Positions 29,579-37,496 of a stretch of 37,496 nucleotides of DNA are shown piece after piece (the stretch's first letter is position 1; each line of letters starts with the position of its first letter). The position numbers were made by a program, and so were the translations under genes. Source of the DNA: Candidatus Rifleibacteriota bacterium (GTDB taxonomy: Bacteria > Muiribacteriota > UBA6191 > JACPRK01 > JACQZM01); NCBI GenBank assembly GCA_016213885.1, contig JACQZM010000304.1, forward strand, positions 1 to 37,496, given 5' to 3'. A model generated the notes under the pieces. It ran no database searches. It was not told the DNA's origin and saw only the letters and a list, made by a program, of their open reading frames with translations.

Positions 29579-32110
29579 TCAGCGTCCCTGCTGCTCCCGG
29601 TGAGCGGTCCAGACGCGCAGCGTGCCGTCGGCGGCTCCGGACGCCAGGGTCCGGCCGTCCAGGCCGGCGGCCAGCGCCGTCACCGATGCGCGGTGCGCGA
29701 CCCAGCTCGCCCAGGCGAGGAGGGAAGCCGATCGGTGCCTCGACACCTCGCTCCGGTCCAGCGAACGGATCGCCACCGTCCCGCCCCGCCCACCAGCGAC
29801 CAGCAGGCGGCCCGCGGGCGCTGCGAGCAGAACGTCCGGCGACACCGGGGGCTCGCCGAGGGATGGACCGTGGGGCCCCACGGCCAGGTCGGCCACATCG
29901 ATCAGGGTCGTCGCGCCCAGGGCATCGACCCGGTAGCGGCGGATCGCGAGCTGCAGCGCCGGGTCGAGCACCCGTGGCCGGGCCGAATCGGTCCAGCGTC
30001 GCAGCGAGGTGTACACGAAGAGCTCGCCGGCCACGATCCCCAGCTCGGCGATCGGGTCGTCGGCGGCCCGCAACGAGGTGAGGAGCACGAACAGGCGTGG
30101 CTCCCTGCCTTCCGGAGCGCCGGCCAGGCCGGTGACCGCCAGGCCGCTGGACAGCGTCAGCGGTGGACCGCGCAGCGATATCCGGCCGGTGGCCGGGTCG
30201 TGGAGCGTGAGCCGGCGATCGGCGCCGATCGTGGCCAGCGCCTCGGTGGAGCGCCCGGCGGCGGGGCGCCACCGCACGAACGCCAGCGCCGTGACCGATC
30301 CGGTGGCGATCCGGGTGACGGCCCCGGCGCGGGTGCCGTCGAGGAGCTGGACCGCCCCGTCCGCCCGGCGGATCGATAGCCACCGGAAGTTTGGAGAGAA
30401 CGCCAGGTGCTCCACGGCGCCGCCAGCGGCATGGGCGCGGACCAGCCTGGAGGGCGAGCCCGAGGGGGGCTTGGGGGGCGGGATGAGCGAAGCGAAGGGC
30501 CCCCCATCTCGAACGATGCCGCCCGGCTCGGCCGCGGAGCTTGCGACGCGGTCGAGCCCTGGGGGCGAGCCCGGGGGGGGCTTGGGGGGCGGAATGAGCG
30601 AAGCGAAGGGCCCCCCATCTCGAACGATGCCGCCCGGCTCGGCCGCGGAGCTTGCGACGCGGTCGCGCCGTCCCGGGCCCGACAGGTCCCACAGTCGCAC
30701 CTGGCCATCGGCGCCACCGCTGGCGAGGTGCCCGCCTCGCACCTGGCCATCGGCGCCACCGCTGGCGAGGTGCCCGCCGTCCGGAGAGAACGCCAGCGCG
30801 AGCACCGCCCCGGCGTGTCCCGCGCCGGTCCCTGGCGCGACCAGCGTGAGCCGTGGCCGGACGTGGAGGCCCGGTCCGGATCGCCGGGCGGGAGGTGCGA
30901 CGCCGACCGTGAGCGGGCCCGGCCTGGCCAGGAAGATCGACACGAGCAGCGCGACCGCCGCGACGGCCACCGCCATCGGGCCTGGCAGCGTCCGGCGGCG
31001 CCGCCCGGGGGCGTCCCCGGGATCGAGCGCTCCGGGCGAGGGGCCGGGCGTCGGCGCCGGGCGGACCGGCGGCGGGGCGACGGATCGCTCCCGCTCCAGC
31101 GCCGTGGCCAGCCTGCCGGTGAGGGCGGCGCCGTCCGGGAAGCGTGAACCGGGCTCCTTCTCGAGGCAGCGGTGAACGACCTGCGCCAGCGCCGGGGGCA
31201 CGCCGGAACGGCGTGAGAGGAGCGGCTCCGGTTCGGCGTACAGATGCGACATGATCGACCGCTGCGGCGTCGAGGTGTCGAACGGTGACGTACCGGTCAG
31301 CATCTGATAGTAGATGAGACCGGCAGCGTACACGTCGGCGGCCGGGCCTGCGACCTCTCCACCCAGCATCTCCGGAGCCATGTACCGCGGCGTTCCGAGC
31401 ACCGCCCCGGTCTCGGTCAGCCGGTGACTCTCCAGCATCCAGAGAGCCAGCCCGAAGTCGGCCAGGCGCGGGCTGCCATCCGACGCGATGAGCACGTTGC
31501 CCGGCTTGAGGTCCCGGTGGACGACGCCCAGCCCGTGGCAGTGGGCCAGCGCCTCGGCGATGCCGACCATCAGGGCCGCGGCCTCGTCCAGCGGCAGCGG
31601 CGCCCGCGCCGCGAGCAGCGCCTCCAGGCTGCCCCGGTCGAACAGCTCGAGCACCAGGTACGGCGTCGCGCCGGCCACTCCGAGGTCCAGGATCTCCACG
31701 ACGCCGGGGTGGTGCACCTTCGCCAGCAGTCGACCCTCGCGGAGGAACCGTTCCCGGGCGCTCGGCTCCTTCAGGGCGCTGAGGATCTTGATCGCCACCT
31801 CGCGCCCCGTGGCGCGCTGGGTGGCCCGCACGATGACCCCGAACGATCCCTCGCCGAGGAGACCGTGGACGTCGTAGCGGGCGTGGAACCGGTCGTCCCC
31901 GGTCAGCCCCCGCCACGGGTCCGGCGCGGAGAGCTCCGGTCGGTCGGACACCGGGGCCGGCAAGGCGGGGCCGGCGAGCTGCGCCCGCGCCTGGCAGTCG
32001 TGGCACAGCGGACCCGAGGCCGGTCCGGCCGAGCGGCCGGGCCCGGTGGGGTCGATCGTCGCACCGCAGGTCGAGCAGACACGTGAAGCCACAAGACTGT
32101 GCTCTTGCAC
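29579..32110 (-). CDS. Zinc-ribbon Ser/Thr protein kinase with TM helix and WD40 repeats
   Basis: An 843-aa receptor-type kinase. A zinc ribbon (CSTC, then CHDC) opens it. The kinase domain (about 68-330) is canonical: GEGSFG loop, VAIKIL, HRDLKPGN, ADFGLAL, GTPRYMAPEM. One TM helix (about 372-392) follows, then WD40 repeats to the end (HAGAVLALAFSPDGGHLASG, VRLWDL, RVWTAHRE). Two tracts inside the propeller are odd: a 14-residue blade part present twice in tandem (about 444-472), and two tandem 37-residue inserts (about 483-552) encoded by the dispersed repeat, rich in Pro, Ser and Gly. They should disturb or loop out of a blade. GTG 32110 overlaps a GGGAGG site too closely; GTG 32092 is an alternative. 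The upstream HEAT gene ends 30 bp away. Confidence 0.88.
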   Translation of the reverse strand: MQEHSLVASRVCSTCGATIDPTGPGRSAGPASGPLCHDCQARAQLAGPALPAPVSDRPELSAPDPWRGLTGDDRFHARYDVHGLLGEGSFGVIVRATQRATGREVAIKILSALKEPSARERFLREGRLLAKVHHPGVVEILDLGVAGATPYLVLELFDRGSLEALLAARAPLPLDEAAALMVGIAEALAHCHGLGVVHRDLKPGNVLIASDGSPRLADFGLALWMLESHRLTETGAVLGTPRYMAPEMLGGEVAGPAADVYAAGLIYYQMLTGTSPFDTSTPQRSIMSHLYAEPEPLLSRRSGVPPALAQVVHRCLEKEPGSRFPDGAALTGRLATALERERSVAPPPVRPAPTPGPSPGALDPGDAPGRRRRTLPGPMAVAVAAVALLVSIFLARPGPLTVGVAPPARRSGPGLHVRPRLTLVAPGTGAGHAGAVLALAFSPDGGHLASGGADGQVRGGHLASGGADGQVRLWDLSGPGRRDRVASSAAEPGGIVRDGGPFASLIPPPKPPPGSPPGLDRVASSAAEPGGIVRDGGPFASLIPPPKPPSGSPSRLVRAHAAGGAVEHLAFSPNFRWLSIRRADGAVQLLDGTRAGAVTRIATGSVTALAFVRWRPAAGRSTEALATIGADRRLTLHDPATGRISLRGPPLTLSSGLAVTGLAGAPEGREPRLFVLLTSLRAADDPIAELGIVAGELFVYTSLRRWTDSARPRVLDPALQLAIRRYRVDALGATTLIDVADLAVGPHGPSLGEPPVSPDVLLAAPAGRLLVAGGRGGTVAIRSLDRSEVSRHRSASLLAWASWVAHRASVTALAAGLDGRTLASGAADGTLRVWTAHREQQGR
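30453..30665 (+). repeat. Dispersed G/C-rich repeat, tandem copies B and C, inside the kinase-WD40 gene
   Basis: Copy B starts at 30453 and copy C at 30564, a period of 111 bp (37 codons), so the host reading frame is kept. The two copies differ at only a few bases, which suggests a recent duplication. The last shared part ends GCGACGCGGTCG. In the host protein each copy encodes a tract with AAEPGGIVRDGGPF and PPPKPP. Confidence 0.85.
30695..30778 (+). repeat. 42-bp tandem duplication in a WD40 blade
   Basis: TCGCACCTGGCC starts at 30695 and again at 30737; the 42-bp units are identical. In the host protein this gives GGHLASGGADGQVR twice in a row, a partial blade duplication in frame. Confidence 0.85.
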
Positions 32111-32140
32111 CTCCCACGGATGTGGGTCGCCAGATCAGGG

Positions 32141-34909
32141 CTAGGGTAGCGATACCTCCCGATCGGGCACCAGATCGTTCGGGCTCTCGCCAGGACGGTA
32201 CAACCGCACGCCTGGACCGTGGGGGCGCACGACCAGCTGGCCCACCGATGCCTCGAGGCCGACGCCGGACCCGGACGCCTCCAGTCGGAAATCGTGCCAG
32301 GTCACGCCGGCGGTCCGCCCCGATCCTGGCTCGATCTCGGCGGTGCCCTCGACCAGGACGACCGCGAGCTCACCGCGAGGTCCCACCAGGTCCAGACCCA
32401 TCCGGCTCTCCGGGCCGACGGAGATCCGGTCCCCGCCGTCGGTCAGGAGGCTGATCGACGCGGCGGGCCCGGTGCGCAGGTTCTGGCCTGCGTGGACCAC
32501 GTCGCCGGCCGCCAGGAGCGCCCCGGTCTCGTCACCGGTGGCGCGACCGGTGACCCGCGCCACCGCGAGCGTGGTCGGCGGCCTGACGGCCGCCGTCGGC
32601 ACCGGTCCGGTCCTCACGAGCCACAGCGCCAGTCCCAGGAGCGCCGCCAGCGACAGCATCAGGAGCCGATTCCGGTGCAGCAGGAGCGCCGTCCGTCGCG
32701 CCCTGCGCGCCCAGACCGCCGCTGTGGACTCCCGCGCCAGCCCGGTCGCCGCCTGACCGTTCACCGCCAGGTGACTCACCGCCGCCAGCCGGGGCGCCAG
32801 CCCGGGTCGCTCTGGCCTCGGCGCCTCGTAGCAGCGCTTCACCTCGTCGAACACGCCGGTCTCGGCCATCTCATCCGGTGCCTCCGGCGCCGGGTCGGCG
32901 GACCGATCGGGCTCCCCGGCCGACGGCGACCAGAGCTCGCCTTCGTCCTGGGCCGGCGCACCCGGCTGGCCGGCAACGGCAGGGAGGAAGCGCCGCGTCA
33001 CCCGCGGCGGCGTCACCTCCGGCTCCGACGGCTCTTGCCCGGGCTCCAGGGCCGTGGCCAGCCCTCGGTGCTGCGGCCCGATCACCTCCGTGCCCAGCAG
33101 GGCGAGCTCCGTGAACGCCAGCACGGCCCGGGAGATCCGGTCCGGGTCGCGGGAGGCCAGGTGGGCCTCGATCCGGTCGATGGCCGACAGCTCTCCAGCC
33201 AGAAAGCTCGCCACCGCGGCGGCGCCCCAGACGTCCGGGCGGGGATCGTCCATGAGCCGCGTCAGGATCCCCCGCGCCGCGTCCCCGCAGACCGGGGCGA
33301 GCTCCTTGAACCCCTCGAGGGCGGCGCACAGCGTCGGCCGGTCGCCGGACCCCAGCGCCTGGATCAGTGCCGCCTCGGCGGTCTTCTGGCCGGTCGCCGC
33401 CGCGTGGGAGGCCAGCGCCCGGATCAGCATGGCATGCCGCGACCGGTTCGCCTGCGCCGCCAGCTCCCTGAGCAGGAACTCCGCCACGCCACCGGGCGAG
33501 TCGGCGGCAGACCGGGCCATGACCCGCAGCGCCGTCTGCGCCTCTGGCGGGGCGGAGGTCTTGATCAGGTGGGTGAGCATCGGTATCGCCTGGGCCGTGG
33601 GAAACTTCGACAGGCTCTTGATCGCCTGCTGCCGCACCGCCGGGTGCTCGTCGGAGGTGGCCTGCAGCGCCAGGATCTTCAGGGCGCGCTGCGAGGGCCA
33701 GTACCCGAGGCAGAACGCGGCCTCGAGCCGCGGCAGCGGGTCCGCCGACTTCAGGAGCTCGATGAACGAGGCGGGCCACGGGCCCGGGGGCTCCACCGTC
33801 GCGAGCAGCGCGCGAACCCGCAAGGAGAGGTCCGCGCTGGCCACGTGAGGCGCCGCCACCTCGGCGACCTTGTCCCCCGGGCACTTGAGAGCGACCAGGC
33901 TCTCGATCGCCTGGGCCACCTCATGACCCTGGCCTTGCCGCGCGCACTCCAGACAGAAGAGGAGCGCGTCCGCGGTCCCGATGCCGGCGGCCGCTCGGAT
34001 CGCCTGCTGGCGCACGAACGGGTGCGTCGCCGCGCCGCGGGTCCGCTCGATCACCGGCAGCGCCGTGGGTTTGCGCGAGAAGGCCAGGGCGCGGAGCGCG
34101 TAGACCTGGGCCCAGCCCGAGGCGCCCTGGAGGAGCGGATCGAGGTCCAGGACCGGATCGACATCGGGCTGGCGTGCCAGCGCGATCGCCAGGTTCGACA
34201 CGCCGAGCCAGTCGAGCCGGCCACGCAGCGCTGCACCGACCTGGCGGATCGACTCCAGATCGAGCGGGATCGCCGCCAGCAGGGTGTCGGGCTCGTCCCC
34301 GCCATGCCGCCGGAGGATCTCCAGGACGAGCCGGGCATCGCGCCCGGCGCCTCCGCCGAACGCGAACGCCCACAGCGACTCGAACCCGCCGCGGTGAGAG
34401 CGGACGTCGTCGATCAGAGCGTCGAGCGCCGCATCGGATCCAAGGAACGCCAGCGCCAGCTTGGCGGTGTGGAGCAGCGGACCCGACAGCTCCGGAAGGC
34501 GCGAGGCGACAGACCGAGCCAGCGGCACCAGCGCCCGGACCGCCGTCCTCCGCATGCGGTCACGCACCGGGTCGCCCGCTGGGCATGCTCCGCGGGCGAG
34601 CCGGGCGGGATCTTCCGAGATGGGGGGCGGCGCGGAGGCCTCTCCCTGGCGGAACGCCGACCAGGGGCTGGCGAGCTGACCGAGGGCGCCCATCCGTGCC
34701 GCCAGGAAGCGCGGCATGAAGAGCGAGAGCGTCACCAGCGCCTGGTGCCGCACCAGGTCCACGGCATGCGACGCGAGGCTCCACAGGAGCTCGTGGGTCT
34801 CTTCCGCGTCGTACGACCGGGCGTAGCCGTCGAGCTCCGAGAGCAGAAGCTTCTGGCTGGCCGCGTTGAGCGATGGGAGCAGGAGTCGGATCTCGTCCTG
34901 GCGGCGCAT
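32141..34909 (-). CDS. HEAT-repeat protein with TM helix and FecR-like domain
   Basis: A 922-aa protein. Residues about 20-640 are alpha-helical HEAT-type repeats (for example HPAVRQQAIKSLSKFP, DPLPRLEAAFCLGYW), probably cytoplasmic and protein-binding. A Pro/Glu-rich linker leads to one TM helix (LLMLSLAALLGLALWLV, about 738-756). The exported C terminus resembles a FecR domain: VARVTGRATG, LLAAGDVVHAGQNLRTG, GDRISVGPESRM, LVEGTAEIE. FecR domains usually relay envelope signals to transcription factors, and here the cytoplasmic arm is a HEAT scaffold. A diverged repeat copy lies in frame at about residues 94-107. It is the first gene of the minus group; the kinase-WD40 gene starts 30 bp after it, so co-transcription is likely. 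A good promoter sits only 12 nt before ATG 34909. Confidence 0.85.
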   Translation of the reverse strand: MRRQDEIRLLLPSLNAASQKLLLSELDGYARSYDAEETHELLWSLASHAVDLVRHQALVTLSLFMPRFLAARMGALGQLASPWSAFRQGEASAPPPISEDPARLARGACPAGDPVRDRMRRTAVRALVPLARSVASRLPELSGPLLHTAKLALAFLGSDAALDALIDDVRSHRGGFESLWAFAFGGGAGRDARLVLEILRRHGGDEPDTLLAAIPLDLESIRQVGAALRGRLDWLGVSNLAIALARQPDVDPVLDLDPLLQGASGWAQVYALRALAFSRKPTALPVIERTRGAATHPFVRQQAIRAAAGIGTADALLFCLECARQGQGHEVAQAIESLVALKCPGDKVAEVAAPHVASADLSLRVRALLATVEPPGPWPASFIELLKSADPLPRLEAAFCLGYWPSQRALKILALQATSDEHPAVRQQAIKSLSKFPTAQAIPMLTHLIKTSAPPEAQTALRVMARSAADSPGGVAEFLLRELAAQANRSRHAMLIRALASHAAATGQKTAEAALIQALGSGDRPTLCAALEGFKELAPVCGDAARGILTRLMDDPRPDVWGAAAVASFLAGELSAIDRIEAHLASRDPDRISRAVLAFTELALLGTEVIGPQHRGLATALEPGQEPSEPEVTPPRVTRRFLPAVAGQPGAPAQDEGELWSPSAGEPDRSADPAPEAPDEMAETGVFDEVKRCYEAPRPERPGLAPRLAAVSHLAVNGQAATGLARESTAAVWARRARRTALLLHRNRLLMLSLAALLGLALWLVRTGPVPTAAVRPPTTLAVARVTGRATGDETGALLAAGDVVHAGQNLRTGPAASISLLTDGGDRISVGPESRMGLDLVGPRGELAVVLVEGTAEIEPGSGRTAGVTWHDFRLEASGSGVGLEASVGQLVVRPHGPGVRLYRPGESPNDLVPDREVSLP
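34587..34628 (-). repeat. Dispersed repeat, diverged inverted copy D inside the HEAT gene
   Basis: On the minus strand it reads GCCCCCCATCTCGGAAGATC and ends GGCTCGCCCGCGGAGC, matching the second half of copies A-C with several changes. Relative to its host gene it has the opposite orientation to copies B/C, yet also keeps the frame open. Confidence 0.65.
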
Positions 34910-34921
34910 TCTACCCGCCGG

Positions 34922-34950
34922 AGTCTACCACGGCCCGATGGCACCAGCAA
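34922..34950 (-). promoter_or_regulatory. Promoter TTGCTG-N17-TAGACT, nearly leaderless
   Basis: On the minus strand TTGCTG (34950-34945), 17-bp spacer, TAGACT (34927-34922). ATG 34909 follows after 12 nt, giving a leader of about 5 nt. Confidence 0.6.
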
Positions 34951-35038
34951 TCCGGCCTGCACTGGAAAGAGGCACCGGATCCATCTGCCAGAGACGGTGG
35001 AATTCTCCCCACCGAGCCGGAGTAGATCCGGACGCGGT

Positions 35039-35067
35039 TTGAACCCCGACCGGCGCAGGCGTATGCT
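35039..35067 (+). promoter_or_regulatory. Promoter TTGAAC-N17-TATGCT
   Basis: TTGAAC (35039-35044), 17-bp spacer, TATGCT (35062-35067). Start near 35074, leaving about 36 nt of leader with GGGAGG (35097-35102). It is divergent to the HEAT gene promoter. Confidence 0.65.
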
Positions 35068-35109
35068 GGTCCATAGTCCACGATCGCTCGAGATCCGGGA
35101 GGTCCGGCC

Positions 35110-37496
35110 ATGTCAGCTCCGTTCCGGTTCGCGCTCGCCGCTGTCCTGCTGTTCCGGGTCGCCGCAGGCGCCCGGGCCGACCTCGGTCCGGCCGACCAGG
35201 CGCTCCTCGATGGCGACCATGCCAGAGCGACCTCGCTCTTCAAGGAGCGGATCGTCAGAGGCGGGGCAGGCACGGACCGGGCGCTGGTCGGGCTGGGCAC
35301 GGCCCGGAAGCTCGCGTCGGACCCGGCCGGCGCCATCCAGGCGTTCGACCGGGTGATCGAGGAGCATGCCGCGGGTGGCTACCGCGCACGGGCCACGTTC
35401 CGCAAGGCGGAGGCGCTGGGCGCCGCGGGTCGCTGGGAAGAGGCGGCCGCGATCATGGAGCGGGAGGCCCAGCGCCTGCTCTCGCCGGGCCGCAAGGAGG
35501 AGATGGCCCAGGGCTACCTGGAGCTCGCGGACAAGGCGGCCAACCCGCCGGACCGCTCCACGGCCCGCGATCCCGCTCGGGCGGTCCAGGCGCTCACGAA
35601 GGCTCTGGAGATCGGCCTCCCACCGGCCAAGGCGAGGGCGGTCAGACTGGCCCGCGCCCGGGCGTACGTGGAGACCGGCCAGACCCAGGAGGCCCGATCC
35701 GACCTGGATCTTCTGGCCAAGGAGCTCCCGTCGGGGAAGGGAGAAGTCGCCGAGGTCGACGAGATGCGGATCCTGATGGCCCAGGCGCTCTCGAAGGCCG
35801 GGGAGCAGGCCAAGGCCCGGCGGGTGCTGCGGGAGCTCGCGGCCAGGACGCCGCCCGGGCCCAGGGCGCCGCAGGCGCTGCTGGAGCTCGCCCGCACCTA
35901 CGCCCTCCCGGACCCGGCGAGCGACGCCGATCTGGAGCGCGGCGCCGAGGCGCTGAAAGAGCTCTCCACCCGGTTCGTCCAGGACGCTTCGGCGCTGGAG
36001 GGCCAGATCCTGCTGGCCCGGAGCCTGATCAACCGAGGCCGCCACGACGAGGCCCAGGCCCAGCTCAGGGCTCTCGGCGAGCGCTCGGCCGCCACCGTGC
36101 CGGCCGATCTGATGGCCCGGGCCCGGGTCATGCTCGCCCGGAGCCTCCGGGCCCAGAAGCGATTCGACCAGGCGCTGGCCGCGTACGCCGCGTACCTCTC
36201 GGCGCACCCGTTCCACGAGGAGTCGGTGGCGGCCCAGCGCGAGGTGGTCGACGCCCGGTTCGAGGCGGCGCTGGATCTCGTCGACGCGAAGAAGCTCGCC
36301 GAAGCCCACAAGGCGTTCGAGACCTTTCTGGCCCAGCATCCGCTGGACGACCGGGGCGCCGAAGCGCTGGTCAGGATGGCCGACCTGACCCGGGCCCAGG
36401 AGAACGTGAAGGGAGCGATCGAGGCGTACAGGCGCGTCGTCTCCAAGTACCCGGGAACCGATCCGAGCTCCCGGGCGCAGTACGAGGTCGGGCAGCTATT
36501 CGAGCTCACGCTCAAGGACCCCAGGGCGGCCTTGGTCGAGTATTCCAGGCTCGACTGGGGGAGCTTCGCCGCCCAGGCCCGCGAGCGGCAGTCGGCGCTC
36601 AGACGGCGGGAGCTGATCCTCTCGCCGGGGCGAGTCTTCCGGTCCAGCGAGCCGGCCCAGCTGGTGGTGCGGACCCGCAACCTCAAGAGCCTGTCGATCC
36701 GCGCGTACCGGGTCGACCCGGCGACCTACTTCGCCCGCACCCACAGCCTCTTCGGTCTGGACACCCTGGACATCGATCTCATCAAGCCGGACCACGCGTT
36801 CGAGGTCCCGCTCGAGGGGGCGCAGGAGTTCGTTCCGCACGAGACCAAGGTGCCGCTGCCGCTGAAGGGCCCCGGACTCTGGGTCGTGCAGGCCGGTGAG
36901 GAGGAGCTGGTGGCCTCGATCGGCGTCCTGATCTCGGATCTGGACGTCCTGGTCAAGGCGTCCCGCGGTTCGGTGTTCGTGATGACCTGGGATCCGATCG
37001 CGAGGAAGCCGAAACCGGGCGTCGCGGTCACGCTGAGCGACGGCACCCGTACCGTCGGTCCCAGGACCACCGGCCAGGACGGAACGCTGGTGGTCGAGGA
37101 CCGGGCGCTGCCCGACCCGTCGCAGGTGGTGGCGCTGGCGCTCGCGGGAGGTTCGGCAGCCACGACGGCCCTGTCGCCCGGGGCCGCGTCGGCCTCGGGG
37201 CTCTCGCCCCGGGGCTACATCTACACCGACAGGCCGGCGTACAGGCCGGGTCAGCTCGTACACCTCAAGGGCATCGTGCGGGACGTCCGGCAGAACGTCT
37301 GGTCGTTCACCCCCGGCGAGGAGTTGCCGCTCAGCGTGTCGTACCCGTCTGGAAGACCGCTCTGGCAGGGCACGACGAAGCTCTCGGAGTTCGGGTGCGT
37401 CACGGCGGACGTGTCGGTCCCGGAGGGCGCTCCGGAGGGCGACTACCAGATCCGGATCGGAAACGTCGGTCCCAGGATCTTCACCGGGTCGTTCAG
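35110..37496 (+). CDS. Exported TPR/alpha-2-macroglobulin-family protein (3' partial)
   Basis: The first 795 residues are in the window and the frame is open at the edge. ATG 35110 has GGGAGG 7 nt upstream. A signal peptide (MSAPFRFALAAVLLFRVAAG, cleavage near ARA-D) has no lipobox Cys. Residues about 25-490 are helical TPR-like repeats (DPAGAIQAFDRVIEEH, KRFDQALAAYAAYLSAHP). From about 510 the sequence turns to beta-domains: FRSSEPAQLVVRTRNLKSL, then YIYTDRPAYRPGQLVHLKG, a hallmark of the MG2-like region of bacterial alpha-2-macroglobulins. Such proteins trap proteases in the periplasm. The thioester and later domains would lie beyond the edge, so it is unknown whether the CxEQ thioester is present. 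A TPR array this long before the MG domains is notable. Confidence 0.85.
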   Translation, partial: MSAPFRFALAAVLLFRVAAGARADLGPADQALLDGDHARATSLFKERIVRGGAGTDRALVGLGTARKLASDPAGAIQAFDRVIEEHAAGGYRARATFRKAEALGAAGRWEEAAAIMEREAQRLLSPGRKEEMAQGYLELADKAANPPDRSTARDPARAVQALTKALEIGLPPAKARAVRLARARAYVETGQTQEARSDLDLLAKELPSGKGEVAEVDEMRILMAQALSKAGEQAKARRVLRELAARTPPGPRAPQALLELARTYALPDPASDADLERGAEALKELSTRFVQDASALEGQILLARSLINRGRHDEAQAQLRALGERSAATVPADLMARARVMLARSLRAQKRFDQALAAYAAYLSAHPFHEESVAAQREVVDARFEAALDLVDAKKLAEAHKAFETFLAQHPLDDRGAEALVRMADLTRAQENVKGAIEAYRRVVSKYPGTDPSSRAQYEVGQLFELTLKDPRAALVEYSRLDWGSFAAQARERQSALRRRELILSPGRVFRSSEPAQLVVRTRNLKSLSIRAYRVDPATYFARTHSLFGLDTLDIDLIKPDHAFEVPLEGAQEFVPHETKVPLPLKGPGLWVVQAGEEELVASIGVLISDLDVLVKASRGSVFVMTWDPIARKPKPGVAVTLSDGTRTVGPRTTGQDGTLVVEDRALPDPSQVVALALAGGSAATTALSPGAASASGLSPRGYIYTDRPAYRPGQLVHLKGIVRDVRQNVWSFTPGEELPLSVSYPSGRPLWQGTTKLSEFGCVTADVSVPEGAPEGDYQIRIGNVGPRIFTGSF

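Noticed and set aside
29511..32117. Upstream extension of the FHA activator frame to 32117
   Set aside because: It overlaps the kinase-WD40 gene in another frame and is Arg/Pro-rich; the real start is at 29510.
32219..35109. Plus-strand open frame before the alpha-2-macroglobulin gene
   Set aside because: It is a shadow of the HEAT gene; signal peptide and ribosome site place the start at 35110.
1..37496. tRNA, rRNA, CRISPR array, phage or toxin-antitoxin genes
   Set aside because: Looked for on both strands by eye; nothing with the expected structure or motifs was found.

Overview
High-GC bacterial chromosome segment, about 37.5 kb, with genes on both strands and both window edges inside genes. 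The organism cannot be named from sequence alone. Five membrane or zinc-ribbon Ser/Thr protein kinases, two FHA/sigma-54 activator genes, a secreted VWFA-related protein, a TPR/alpha-2-macroglobulin protein and an NRPS thioesterase suggest a large-genome, developmentally complex lineage such as Acidobacteriota, Myxococcota or Planctomycetota. The VWFA-related protein leans slightly to Acidobacteriota. No tRNA, rRNA, CRISPR array, IS transposase or phage gene was seen.

Layout. (1) 1-871: 3' end of an NRPS/PKS-type gene (carrier-domain tail plus type I thioesterase). (2) 983-6971: a glycosylation block with a double GT-C membrane glycosyltransferase, a TMTC-like GT-C/TPR protein, and a polyprenyl-phosphate GT2 enzyme that could make the lipid-linked donor for the other two. 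(3) 7157-11220: a zinc-ribbon Ser/Thr kinase with FN3-like/TPR ectodomain, then a secreted VWFA protein. (4) 11374-16845: a pilus/type II secretion-like block with a mini T2SF-like membrane protein, an FHA/AAA+ sigma-54 activator that is broken by a deletion, a perfect 12-bp dyad, a sigma-54-like promoter, then prepilin-like, lipoprotein, PilX/GspK-like and second prepilin-like genes. (5) 16852-18666 (minus): secreted protein of unknown function, separated from the next kinase by a 381-bp divergent region with 41-bp tandem repeats. (6) 19048-25528: a second zinc-ribbon kinase whose ectodomain seems split off by a frame break, a chagasin-type protease inhibitor, a 65-aa small protein, a PuuB/DadA-like FAD oxidoreductase, and a third zinc-ribbon kinase with a jelly-roll tail. 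(7) 25734-34909 (minus): HEAT-TM-FecR protein, kinase-WD40, FHA/sigma-54 activator with HTH, CHASE2 kinase; this looks like one signalling gene set. (8) 35110-edge: TPR/alpha-2-macroglobulin protein.

How it may work together (inference): FHA domains bind phosphothreonine, so the neighbouring Ser/Thr kinases are natural inputs to the FHA/sigma-54 activators. A sigma-54-like promoter with a distal dyad in front of the prepilin operon is a plausible output. Several genes have a recognisable -10 element 6-12 nt before the start codon, which predicts leaderless mRNAs. A G/C-rich, roughly 80-110 bp dispersed repeat occurs once between genes, twice in tandem and in frame inside the kinase-WD40 gene, and once as a degraded, inverted, in-frame copy in the HEAT gene.
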